Shown here in pieces: positions 9,152 through 17,310 of a DNA stretch of 48,191 bases (positions are counted from its first letter, which is position 1; each line of letters opens with the position of its first letter). A program made the position numbers and the translations under genes. The notes beneath the pieces were generated by a model. It did no database searches. It saw only the letters and a program-made list of their open reading frames with translations, and was not told the origin of the DNA. The stretch comes from Planctomycetaceae bacterium (lineage in GTDB: Bacteria > Planctomycetota > Planctomycetia > Pirellulales > Pirellulaceae). Location: the NCBI GenBank assembly GCA_002724245.1, contig PBOG01000005.1, positions 1-48,191 on the forward strand, in the 5' to 3' direction.

Positions 9152-9212
9152 GGTTTAACTCGACATCACAAACAGATCGAAGAAACAAATGGATTTACGA
9201 CTCACACATCCT

Positions 9213-11093
9213 TCAAGCTAACAGCGTCTTGATTTTGTCGACAATTTCCGTCACTGCAAACGGCTTACCCTGGACCTTATTCAATCCCTCAGCATCGACC
9301 AGGAATTTTGCCCGGAGAATTGCACGCAACTGTCCCATATTCAGTTCTGGTACCAGGATTCGTTGATACCGCGACAGCAGGTCACCCAAATTCCTGGGAA
9401 ATGGGTTCAAATACCGCAAATGGGCATGTGCCACAGATAGACCTTCACGTTGGCAACGTTCCACGGCTGTCGTACAGGCGCCAAATGTACCGCCCCAACT
9501 GACGACAAGCAGGTCACCATTTTCCGGTCCGACAACTGCCTGCTCCGGGATAGCATCCGCGATGTTATCGACCTTCTGCTGGCGTACATCCGTCATGTGC
9601 TGGTGGTTATCCGGATCATAACTGACGTTACCGGTGATATCCTGTTTCTCCAGACCGCCAAGTCGGTGCTCCAACCCGGGCGTGCCCGGCAGGGCCCAGG
9701 GTCGCGCCAAACGCTCATCCCTGGCATACGGCTGAAACTCCTCTCCCTCTGTCGCCTGTGGGTGTTTGATTTCAATTTTTGCCAGGTCTGCTACGTCCGG
9801 AATTCGCCACGGTTCCGCCCCATTGGCGATGTAACCGTCAGAGAGCAGTATCACAGGCACCATAAAACTGGTCGCAATCCGCCACGCCTCCTGCGCAACG
9901 TCAAAACAGTCGCTCGGACTGCTGGCAGCAATCACCGGCAACGGAGACTCACCATTACGACCATACATCACTTGCATCAAATCAGATTGCTCTGTTTTCG
10001 TTGGCAGTCCAGTACTTGGACCACCGCGTTGGACGTTAATAATGATCATCGGCAATTCCAGAATCATTCCCAGCCCCATGGCCTCGCCTTTCAAGGCAAT
10101 CCCTGGCCCACTGGATGACGTAACAGCCATGGCGCCACCAAAAGCTGCGCCAATGGTCGAGCAGACTGCCGCAATTTCATCTTCCGCCTGAAACGTCCGG
10201 ACGCCAAATTCCTTGAACTTGCTCAACTCGTGAAGAATGTCACTCGCCGGAGTGATCGGATAGGTGCCGATAAACAGGTCAGCGCCACTCATTTTTGAAG
10301 CCGTCAACAAGCCCCAGGCAAGCGCCTGATTCCCCATCACATTCCGATACGTTCCAGCAGGCAGAGTCGCCTTCTCAACCTGATAACTACTGATAAACGC
10401 CTCAGTGGTCTCACCGTAATTCCATCCCGTACGTAGTGCTCTCTCGTTTGCTTCGACAATCTCGGGGCGCTTACCAAATTTTTCGCGGATGAAACGCAGT
10501 GTGGGATCCAGGTCGCGTCCGTAAAGCCAGTAAATCAAGCCCATGGCAAAGAAGTTTTTACAGCGGTCCGCCACTTTTTGACTGAGACCTTTGCCATCCT
10601 CAGTCTCGACCATTTCAACCGCCTTGCGAGTCAAGTTCGTCATTGGCACACGAAAGACGCGGTAATCATCAAGGCTGTTATTCTCAAGCGGATTTTCTTC
10701 GAGGTTCGCCAGTTTCAAGTCGCGGCTTTCAAAATTGTCCTCATTGACAATCAGAATCCCACCTGACTTGAGGTCCGGGAGGTTGGTTACCAGCGCAGCT
10801 GGATTCATCACGACCAACGCATCCAGGTGATCACCAGGCGTGAAGATGTCTTCCGAAGCAAAATGCACCTGAAAACCGCTCACGCCGGCGCGTGTGCCTT
10901 TTGGAGCGCGGATCTCCGCAGGGAAATCAGGAAAAGTCGCAACGTCATTACCAGCCAGTGCGGAAGTATTTGTCAGCTGAGTTCCTGTAATCTGCATCCC
11001 ATCGCCAGAGTCACCTGCGAGACGCACTGTAGCTGCGGCAAGGTGCTCGACGGATTTGGCAGATTCTGGAGGCGATTCAATCGTGGAGGACAT
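9213..11093 (-). CDS. korA: 2-oxoacid:ferredoxin oxidoreductase, fused gamma-alpha subunit
   Basis: A 626-residue fusion of the gamma domain (about residues 20-200, starting RLAGDSGDGMQITG) and the alpha domain (about 235-620, with GTYPITPASDILHEL, FQAEDEIAAV and SSSGPGIALKGEA). This is the KorA architecture found with a separate korB. It provides the CoA and substrate-facing domain of the heterotetramer. The open frame reaches 11153, but the ATG at 11093 has AGGA upstream and leaves a normal short acidic leader. Downstream come korB and a CBS gene; upstream is another CBS gene. Together they appear to form one transcription unit. Confidence 0.93.
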   Translation of the reverse strand: MSSTIESPPESAKSVEHLAAATVRLAGDSGDGMQITGTQLTNTSALAGNDVATFPDFPAEIRAPKGTRAGVSGFQVHFASEDIFTPGDHLDALVVMNPAALVTNLPDLKSGGILIVNEDNFESRDLKLANLEENPLENNSLDDYRVFRVPMTNLTRKAVEMVETEDGKGLSQKVADRCKNFFAMGLIYWLYGRDLDPTLRFIREKFGKRPEIVEANERALRTGWNYGETTEAFISSYQVEKATLPAGTYRNVMGNQALAWGLLTASKMSGADLFIGTYPITPASDILHELSKFKEFGVRTFQAEDEIAAVCSTIGAAFGGAMAVTSSSGPGIALKGEAMGLGMILELPMIIINVQRGGPSTGLPTKTEQSDLMQVMYGRNGESPLPVIAASSPSDCFDVAQEAWRIATSFMVPVILLSDGYIANGAEPWRIPDVADLAKIEIKHPQATEGEEFQPYARDERLARPWALPGTPGLEHRLGGLEKQDITGNVSYDPDNHQHMTDVRQQKVDNIADAIPEQAVVGPENGDLLVVSWGGTFGACTTAVERCQREGLSVAHAHLRYLNPFPRNLGDLLSRYQRILVPELNMGQLRAILRAKFLVDAEGLNKVQGKPFAVTEIVDKIKTLLA

Positions 11094-11191
11094 GAAATTC
11101 CTGGTGGTTTCAATCTGAAGGTAAGGAATCGCTTGGAAGCAGGTGGGCAACAATAGTAGTAATAATAATCCGGGAACGGCTCGGCTTCGAG

Positions 11192-11659
11192 TCAGGCACC
11201 TTCTCGTTCCTGGGTTTTATGGTGGGGCTGGGGAGGCAGGTTGTAGATTACTGCAGGAAAATGTTGAACCAGATAGTGCAAAATACCAGACGCCTTGAGC
11301 GCACCCCGCGGTGTCGACGCCCCGTCGACAATCGGGAGCCGCCGGTAACCGCCGTGCGACATGCTGGTGATCGCCTTCCCTACGGTGTCATCGATATGCA
11401 GGGTGACGGGATCGCGTGACATCACATCGGCGACGGGAATCTGAAGGTCTGCTCCCCCGGCCATCAACTTCAAAGCATCGCGTTCCGTAAAGATGCCTTG
11501 GATCTGATCTGTTTGGCCAACGAGCACGTGCCCCGCATTGCTATCTTTGAGTAGCAAGAACACTTCACGAACCGTCGTATGCGGATCCACGGTCAGTGAA
11601 TCAGACGGAAAGGCATGTTCGACAGATTCAGCGTCAAGGCGTAATTGAAAATTCACCAC
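11192..11659 (-). CDS. CBS-domain pair protein upstream of korA
   Basis: A 155-residue protein that is essentially one CBS pair. The first repeat ends GIFTERDALKLM and the second runs from VADVMSRDPVTLHIDD to LPIVD and GILHYLVQHFP. The tail has PAVIYNLPPQP and a charged end. No ATG is available; GTG at 11659 (or the adjacent GTG at 11656) is used. It precedes korA by about 100 bp on the same strand. With the zinc-ribbon CBS gene at the other end, the oxidoreductase genes are bracketed by two adenylate-sensor type proteins. Nucleotide binding is known for the family; regulation of KorAB is my inference. Confidence 0.85.
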   Translation of the reverse strand: MVNFQLRLDAESVEHAFPSDSLTVDPHTTVREVFLLLKDSNAGHVLVGQTDQIQGIFTERDALKLMAGGADLQIPVADVMSRDPVTLHIDDTVGKAITSMSHGGYRRLPIVDGASTPRGALKASGILHYLVQHFPAVIYNLPPQPHHKTQEREGA

Positions 11660-12002
11660 ACTACCCGAGCCAGGTCGCCAATGGCCAACGCGAACGCCAA
11701 CCCTCTAGACCTTCCTCGATCAAACGAAAGTACTTCACATCCGGTTCGCCAGGTTACGACTCGACAATCACCAGCTGACCGCGGAAACCACCGCTCACTG
11801 GACGCCCCGGAACCACGGTGACATTGCGTTTACCCCGCGAGTCTGGCGGCCCTCAACCGTTGACCAAATTTTCCCGAATCCTTGGCTGAATCCACACAGA
11901 AAAGCGTACCACCACAGCCTGACGGCGACAAGCCGGAAACCCCGGCAACGTGCGCCGGATCCCCAAGAACCAGCCAATTCAGGCTGAAAGCCGGCGGTCA
12001 TT
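11660..12002. other. Intergenic region, about 340 bp, no gene seen
   Basis: A small reverse frame (11795-12049) overlaps the end of the neighbouring gene and has no recognisable features. I see no RNA gene or clear promoter. The region separates the CBS-korAB unit from the unknown gene upstream, so a promoter for korAB may lie here. Confidence 0.5.
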
Positions 12003-12857
12003 TCAGCGGGCACCAGGATCCGGTGCATCAGGGATGTCACCGTTGACATAGAACTGGGTAAGATCGATGCCCGAACGCTGCTCCTCTTCGCACAATTTAA
12101 TCCGGGTTTCCAGTCGCTCCATCCGGCGTAGCAACTGAGGAATCAGATCCCTCGAATCGTCAATACGGACCGGCCTAGGCACTTTGGGGTACCCTAAGTG
12201 CCGCTGCAATGCCGCAAACAGGAAAAGCGGATCTTTTCGATGGTGCGCAAACGCGATTCGCCCCTCCTTGGTACCAAACAGCATGGGCTTGTCAGCGGGC
12301 GCGGCCGACCTGCCAGCCGCCCTTTCACGCTCCAGGTAATGCTCACTGCGGACGTAAAGCAAATCTGCCAGGTCAACGATACCGACCTGCCTCCGGACAG
12401 TGAGTATCCACTCCTGCCAACCTTCGTTAAAAATTGGATCCAGCGCAATCGCCTGCAACCCTCTGTCGTATTCAAGGTAATTACGACAAAGCGCTTCAAA
12501 CTGGTAAAGAAAAATGCCCTGACAAGTCGGTTCCTGCGACCGATACTCCGCTTCCATTCGGAGAATCTCAATGGCGACGCGCATCTCAAAACGGCCACGA
12601 TCATCCTCTGCCGCACGAACAAGATACGTTTGAAACGGGGTGAAGTAGTGCGGCAACTTCTCCATAGCTGGTGCAAACTGTCCGAGATGCTTGAGTTCAC
12701 TGGAGATGAAACTCACCGCCAACGGCAATTTTGTTGTCGCCATCAACTCCTCATCGACGTCCTCCAGGATGTCCTGCAACGGGACGTTGTCGGGGAGTCG
12801 CTCCGCAAGCACACGAAACAGATAGGCCTGTTCCACATATTCTTCGCGTTCGAGCAT
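12003..12857 (-). CDS. Conserved-looking protein of unknown function, 284 aa
   Basis: Not recognised. It is a soluble protein without signal peptide or membrane segment, rich in Glu, Arg and Leu and predicted mainly helical. Aromatic-rich stretches occur near residues 68-78 (HYFTPFQTYLV) and 118-130 (LYQFEALCRNYLEYD). The C-terminal part (about 235-265) contains LLRRMERLETRIKLCEEE, probably a short coiled coil. It begins with ATG at 12857, with AAGG upstream. It heads the leftward korAB-containing run, 343 bp away, and is divergent from the FAD oxidoreductase gene. Codon use looks like its neighbours. Confidence 0.75.
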   Translation of the reverse strand: MLEREEYVEQAYLFRVLAERLPDNVPLQDILEDVDEELMATTKLPLAVSFISSELKHLGQFAPAMEKLPHYFTPFQTYLVRAAEDDRGRFEMRVAIEILRMEAEYRSQEPTCQGIFLYQFEALCRNYLEYDRGLQAIALDPIFNEGWQEWILTVRRQVGIVDLADLLYVRSEHYLERERAAGRSAAPADKPMLFGTKEGRIAFAHHRKDPLFLFAALQRHLGYPKVPRPVRIDDSRDLIPQLLRRMERLETRIKLCEEEQRSGIDLTQFYVNGDIPDAPDPGAR

Positions 12858-12955
12858 AGAAAAGTACCTTGCGAAATCCGTTGCTTTTCTACAATGATGG
12901 ACTAACCAGGGCAGTCTTTACAACCAGCTATCCAATTGCATTCCCTTCTCATGCT

Positions 12956-14218
12956 ATGCATTTAGAGCCTCCTTCGCGAATCGCTATTCTGGGCGCGGGT
13001 CCCTGCGGACTGGAAACCGGCCTCTACGCGCGTTACCTCGGGTACCGGACCACGATCTACGAACAAGGAGAAATCGCACAATCCGTTCGCGAATGGGGAC
13101 ATGTTCGGATGTTCAGCCCGTTCTGCATGAATCGATCGCCCCTGGGATTGGCAGCGATCCAGGCACAAAACCCTGACTCTGATGCCCCCAGTGATAACGA
13201 CCTGCTCACGGGACACGAATGGTACCAACGCTATCTGCTCCCTTTGGCCACCAGCGACCTTCTGAAAGATCACATCCGGACCGGTACGAAAGTCCTTTCC
13301 GTCGGCAAACAGATGCTCTCCAAAAAAGAGAATCCGGCAAGTCCAGACCGGGCGCAGAATCCGTTTCGCATTCTTATTCGAGACGCTCAGGGGCAAGAGA
13401 GTATCGAATTGGCTGAGGCGGTGATCGACACGACTGGTGTCTGGGGCCAAACCAACTGGTTAGGCCCCGGCGGCGCGCCGGCGATCGGCGAGCAACGACA
13501 TGCTGAGGCGATTAACTATCGATTACCCGACTTTTTGGGAGCCGACCGCGAACACTTTGAAAACCGTCGCACCCTGGTCATCGGCGCTGGTTTTTCAGCT
13601 GCCACCAACGTCACCGGTCTAGCCGATCTGGCCAACACAGCCCGGCAGACGACAATTGTCTGGAGTACGCGCCGGGCCGGTGCAGGGGACATGGGCCCGC
13701 TGCCGGAAATTGCCGACGACAAACTACCAGAACGTGCGAGACTTACCCGAGCAGCAAACGGGCTGGCCACCGACCCGGACTCTCCCGTCCAGTACTGGCC
13801 GGAAACCTGGGTGGAATCATTGCAGTACGACGCTCGACGACACCAATGGTCCGTAGGCTTCGAAGGGGCGTGCCAGGAAACCGAGGTGTTTGACCAGATT
13901 CTGGCGAACGTCGGTTTTCGACCCGATCGCGACGTGTACCGAGAACTTCAAATCCACGAATGTTACGCCACGGAAGGTCCCATCAAGCTGGCGGCAACGC
14001 TTCTCGGCCAGGAATCTTCCGACTGCCTGACGATTTCCGGTGCCGGCCCGCACTCACTGGTGTCGCCAGAACCTAATTTCTATATCCTGGGTGCCAAGAG
14101 CTATGGTAGAAACTCGCAGTTTCTGATCGCCGCTGGACTTGTACAGATCCGTGACCTGTTTACGCTGCTCGGCGACCGTGCCGACCTCGATCTGTACGAG
14201 AGCGTGACTCTGGGGTAA
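12956..14218 (+). CDS. FAD/NAD(P)-dependent oxidoreductase (flavin monooxygenase-like)
   Basis: A 420-residue two-dinucleotide-binding flavoprotein. GAGPCG at residues 13-18 starts the FAD Rossmann fold and GAGFSA near 208-213 the NAD(P) site. The order and spacing resemble flavin-dependent monooxygenases and pyridine nucleotide-disulfide-type oxidoreductases. The substrate is unknown. The frame opens at 12869, but the ATG at 12956 places the FAD motif at the usual distance from the N-terminus. No clear Shine-Dalgarno is visible. It ends 5 bp before a radical SAM gene, which overlaps a metallophosphoesterase-like gene, so the three are probably cotranscribed and serve one pathway. Confidence 0.87.
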   Translation: MHLEPPSRIAILGAGPCGLETGLYARYLGYRTTIYEQGEIAQSVREWGHVRMFSPFCMNRSPLGLAAIQAQNPDSDAPSDNDLLTGHEWYQRYLLPLATSDLLKDHIRTGTKVLSVGKQMLSKKENPASPDRAQNPFRILIRDAQGQESIELAEAVIDTTGVWGQTNWLGPGGAPAIGEQRHAEAINYRLPDFLGADREHFENRRTLVIGAGFSAATNVTGLADLANTARQTTIVWSTRRAGAGDMGPLPEIADDKLPERARLTRAANGLATDPDSPVQYWPETWVESLQYDARRHQWSVGFEGACQETEVFDQILANVGFRPDRDVYRELQIHECYATEGPIKLAATLLGQESSDCLTISGAGPHSLVSPEPNFYILGAKSYGRNSQFLIAAGLVQIRDLFTLLGDRADLDLYESVTLG

Positions 14219-14223
14219 TTCCC

Positions 14224-15150
14224 ATGACCGTTGAACCTCCCCCCAGCATCAGCCTGGCAGCACTCGACGAGCTCTGGTTCCAAGTCGCAGGCACGCTCTG
14301 CAACCTCACTTGCCACCACTGCTTCATCAGCTGCAGTCCACATAACCGTTCTTTTGGATTCCTGACCCTCCAAGCCGTCCAACAGCGCCTGGAAGAAGCC
14401 CGCGAGTTGGGCGTCAAGGAGTACTATTTCACCGGTGGAGAGCCGTTTCTCAATCCGCAGATGACCGCAATCCTCGTCGCCACACTGAAGTACGGACCGG
14501 CCACGGTATTGACCAATGGTACGGTCTGGAAAGACGAATGGCTGGAGACCCTGAAACGAGCTGCGCACGAGAGCGAGTATTCCCTGGAATTCCGTGTTTC
14601 GATCGACGGTTTTTCCGCACAGACCAACGACCCCATTCGCGGCGAAGGCACTTTTGACCGCGCCTTGCAGGGTATCCAACGTCTCGTGCAAGCAGGATTC
14701 CTGCCTATCATCACCGCCACGCGAACCTGGCCACAGGCCAGCGAACTGGAAGTTCTCAGAAAGTTTCGCAAGCTGCTGGGAAAAGTCGGCTACACGCGGC
14801 CCCGGTTGAAAATCCTGCCATCGCTCAAAATCGGTGCTGAGGCGCAGCGCACCAGCGGCTATGGCCTGCACGACCGGGTCACTTCGGAGATGCTCGACGG
14901 TTATGACCAATCGCAACTGGTCTGCCACCAAAGTCGAATCGTGACGGACCGAGGAGTACATGTGTGCCCAATCCTGATCGACTCGCCCGATTCGCTATTA
15001 GGCCGATCGCTGAAAGAAGCCGCCATTGACTTTCCCTTAAGTCACGGTGCCTGCTATACATGCTTTCAATATGGATCTATCTGCACCAATCCTTCGAGTG
15101 CTTCTGGTTCACAACACGGCCCCTCCGCACCTCCACAAAGTCACGTCTGA
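14224..15150 (+). CDS. Radical SAM enzyme with C-terminal SPASM-like cysteines
   Basis: A 308-residue radical SAM protein. C26-x3-C30-x2-C33 (CNLTCHHC) binds the SAM cluster and GGEP at 71-74 contacts SAM; another Cys lies at 37. The C-terminus has Cys 234, 248, 277, 280 and 287, a spacing suggestive of a SPASM or twitch-type auxiliary Fe-S cluster, so a modification of a peptide or small molecule is plausible. It starts 5 bp after the flavoprotein gene and its TGA overlaps the next ATG as TGATG. No precursor peptide gene is evident nearby. Family membership is secure; the reaction is unknown. Confidence 0.9.
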   Translation: MTVEPPPSISLAALDELWFQVAGTLCNLTCHHCFISCSPHNRSFGFLTLQAVQQRLEEARELGVKEYYFTGGEPFLNPQMTAILVATLKYGPATVLTNGTVWKDEWLETLKRAAHESEYSLEFRVSIDGFSAQTNDPIRGEGTFDRALQGIQRLVQAGFLPIITATRTWPQASELEVLRKFRKLLGKVGYTRPRLKILPSLKIGAEAQRTSGYGLHDRVTSEMLDGYDQSQLVCHQSRIVTDRGVHVCPILIDSPDSLLGRSLKEAAIDFPLSHGACYTCFQYGSICTNPSSASGSQHGPSAPPQSHV

Positions 15151-15935
15151 TGCAGCACCGAATTGCGTGCCTAGGGGGCATTTACAGCAATTACCTCGCG
15201 TTGGCCCAGGCACTGCGTGATATTACCCAGCGTGGCGTAGACCAGATCCTTTGTCTGGGCGACATGGGTGCGTTCGGCCCCCACCCCGATCGAGTATTTC
15301 CTCTGCTCGCAGAATACGGGGTGACGTGCCTGCAGGGCAACTATGACGATTCAATCGGCAACGCACTCGACGACTGCCAGTGCGGCTACACCGATGAACG
15401 TGACAATTACTTCGCACAGATCAGCTACGACTACACGCTTGACAACACCGCGGCTGAAAACCGTCAGTTCCTGCGCCAACTGCCACCACAATTACGCATG
15501 GAAATCGGTCCCCTGCGTATTCTGTTCTGCCATGGCAGCCCCCGCCGCGTCAATGAATTTCTCTGGCAATCAACCACCTCCGCGGCATTCCTGGAACGCC
15601 TAGCGACCGAGCAACAAACGGATATCATCGCCGCGACACACACTGGTATCAAATGGCATCGGCCGCTTCCAGACCGTCGCCATTTTGTCAACGTTGGTTG
15701 CCTGGGGCGTCCTGAAAATGACGGCCAGCAAAATGTCTGGTACACAATGCTGGAACTTCGCGACGGACAACTTCAGGTCGAGTTCGTGCCAGTAGAATAC
15801 GATGCCCGCAGGCTGGCCCAGGAAATGCAACAGGAACGACTACCTGACGAGTTCATTGAGACGATCCTCTCCGGCTGGTGGACGACATGCCTGGAGATTC
15901 TCCCTTCGAAGGAACGCCAACGGGGACCCCACTAG
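15150..15935 (+). CDS. Metallophosphoesterase-like protein lacking the first metal motif
   Basis: A 261-residue calcineurin-like phosphoesterase of the YfcE/MJ0936 type by overall pattern. The second motif (LGD, Asp38), the third (GNYDD, Asn64), a later His128 (CHGSP) and ATHTGIKWH (His164, His170) are present. The first motif, normally D-x-H-G-N, reads G-I-Y-S-N at residues 10-14, so one metal ligand Asp and one His are replaced. Either the metal site is remodelled or the protein is not a standard phosphoesterase. The start at 15150 overlaps the radical SAM stop (TGATG); the frame extending to 15060 lies inside that gene and is unlikely to be used. It completes the flavoprotein-radical SAM unit. 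Confidence 0.85.
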   Translation: MQHRIACLGGIYSNYLALAQALRDITQRGVDQILCLGDMGAFGPHPDRVFPLLAEYGVTCLQGNYDDSIGNALDDCQCGYTDERDNYFAQISYDYTLDNTAAENRQFLRQLPPQLRMEIGPLRILFCHGSPRRVNEFLWQSTTSAAFLERLATEQQTDIIAATHTGIKWHRPLPDRRHFVNVGCLGRPENDGQQNVWYTMLELRDGQLQVEFVPVEYDARRLAQEMQQERLPDEFIETILSGWWTTCLEILPSKERQRGPH

Positions 15936-16040
15936 GCATTCCAGCTGCGTTGGGAGCCCGGTAATGCACGACCGTCGAGATTTCGCCGAAGTCCCGTAAA
16001 TGCTAGAATCGAAAAGAGAACCTACCCACGAGGATCTGTC

Positions 16041-17039
16041 ATGACGATTCGCTCTCGGTGGCCTGGACTGTGGATCTTGTTGCCCTGCCTGGTTGGCAAT
16101 GCGGTCGGGGAAACGCCACCCGATGTGCGCTCACAGATGGCGGCAGAAACGCCCCCGGAGCCGACTGTCGCGATGTCCGCCGGGGAAATCACGCGTGCGA
16201 TTCGTGCACTTGATGCCAACCAGTTTGTGCAGCGTCGCGAAGCCGCGCTGCGGTTAACACGCCTGGGCGAACCTGCCATTACAGCACTCACCCAAGCGGC
16301 CATTCACGGAAGTCGTGAAGTCTCGACCAGTGCGCTTGCAATTCTCCGCAAGCACTACGCAAAGCGGCAGCCAGCAAGCTTGCACATGGCTGCCAAACGA
16401 GCTCTGCAACAAATTGCGCAGTCAGACCAACCACGCGCCGCACGCCAGGCCAAGTCAACTCTTGACCCGCCAGCCCTCCTGCCACCAGCCCCTCCGGCGA
16501 TTCAATTCCAGGGCGGTCAATTTCGTATTCAGGTACAAAATGGCGCTGCCCAGGCCATCAAAGTACAGGTGATCAACGGCCACAAGAAAATCGATGTCCG
16601 TGAAAATGATCGTCGCATCAAGATTTCTGAAAGTCCGCAGCAAGGAATTGAATTCGAACTGCACGACCAACACAACGGTCAGCTTCGTGTCCGCAAATAC
16701 ACCGCCAAAGACGCCGCCGAGCTACGGCAAAAGCACCCCGAGATCCATCGGCTGTACGTGCAATACGCAAAACAGCCTGCAGGCGGAGCCCAGCGCGTCA
16801 TCATTGGTCTGCCGGGAAGGCCCGGAGGAGGTGGCCTGCCACGGTTTCCCAATCAGCGTGTGGCCGGCACATTGGATCAGGCGATCGCCCGCTTGAAAGC
16901 CAGCTCCGATCGTTTGCAGAAACTCGTCGAAGATAGCCAGGATGAAGCCTTTCGCGACCAGATGAAGCGGGAACTGGAAAACTTGGAAACCACCCGTCTT
17001 CAGTTGGAGTCAGCTCGCAAACAGCTACCTCCACGCTAA
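16041..17039 (+). CDS. Exported HEAT-like repeat protein with C-terminal coiled coil
   Basis: A 332-residue protein of unknown function. The N-terminus is a signal peptide (about residues 1-23, ending VGE). Residues about 45-135 look like HEAT-type helical repeats (ITRAIRALDANQFVQRRE, then LTRLGEPAITAL). A proline-rich linker follows, then a beta-rich part near 155-220, a Gly/Pro-rich stretch (GLPGRPGGGG) and a charged heptad-like C-terminus at about 280-330 likely to be coiled coil. GAGGA sits 7 nt before the ATG. It stands alone between the radical SAM unit and the membrane genes. Localisation outside the cytoplasm is inferred from the signal peptide. Confidence 0.8.
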   Translation: MTIRSRWPGLWILLPCLVGNAVGETPPDVRSQMAAETPPEPTVAMSAGEITRAIRALDANQFVQRREAALRLTRLGEPAITALTQAAIHGSREVSTSALAILRKHYAKRQPASLHMAAKRALQQIAQSDQPRAARQAKSTLDPPALLPPAPPAIQFQGGQFRIQVQNGAAQAIKVQVINGHKKIDVRENDRRIKISESPQQGIEFELHDQHNGQLRVRKYTAKDAAELRQKHPEIHRLYVQYAKQPAGGAQRVIIGLPGRPGGGGLPRFPNQRVAGTLDQAIARLKASSDRLQKLVEDSQDEAFRDQMKRELENLETTRLQLESARKQLPPR

Positions 17040-17310
17040 CGAACCCTCCGCAGTTGGCATCGAGATGGTATTGACCGGCGGGGTTGCTGGTGCCTGTTGG
17101 TCGCGTCACTCCCCCAACCTGGCAGGGTGAACCGTAGCCGCACCACATACGCAAACGGATTGCACAGGAACAGAACTATCCAGACCTTCCCACGGTAGGT
17201 CTCAAACACTCATCCCACGACGATCTTGACGATCGACCGGGACTGCGTTCTATGGGGATTTCAGCCTGATTGACTTACGCCGCTGGAAACTCGCTTTTCG
17301 CCTGATTGTC

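Noticed and set aside
11795-12049. 84-codon reverse frame in the gap before the unknown 284-residue gene
   Set aside because: It overlaps that gene's end in another frame, has no ribosome binding site that I can see and no recognisable features.
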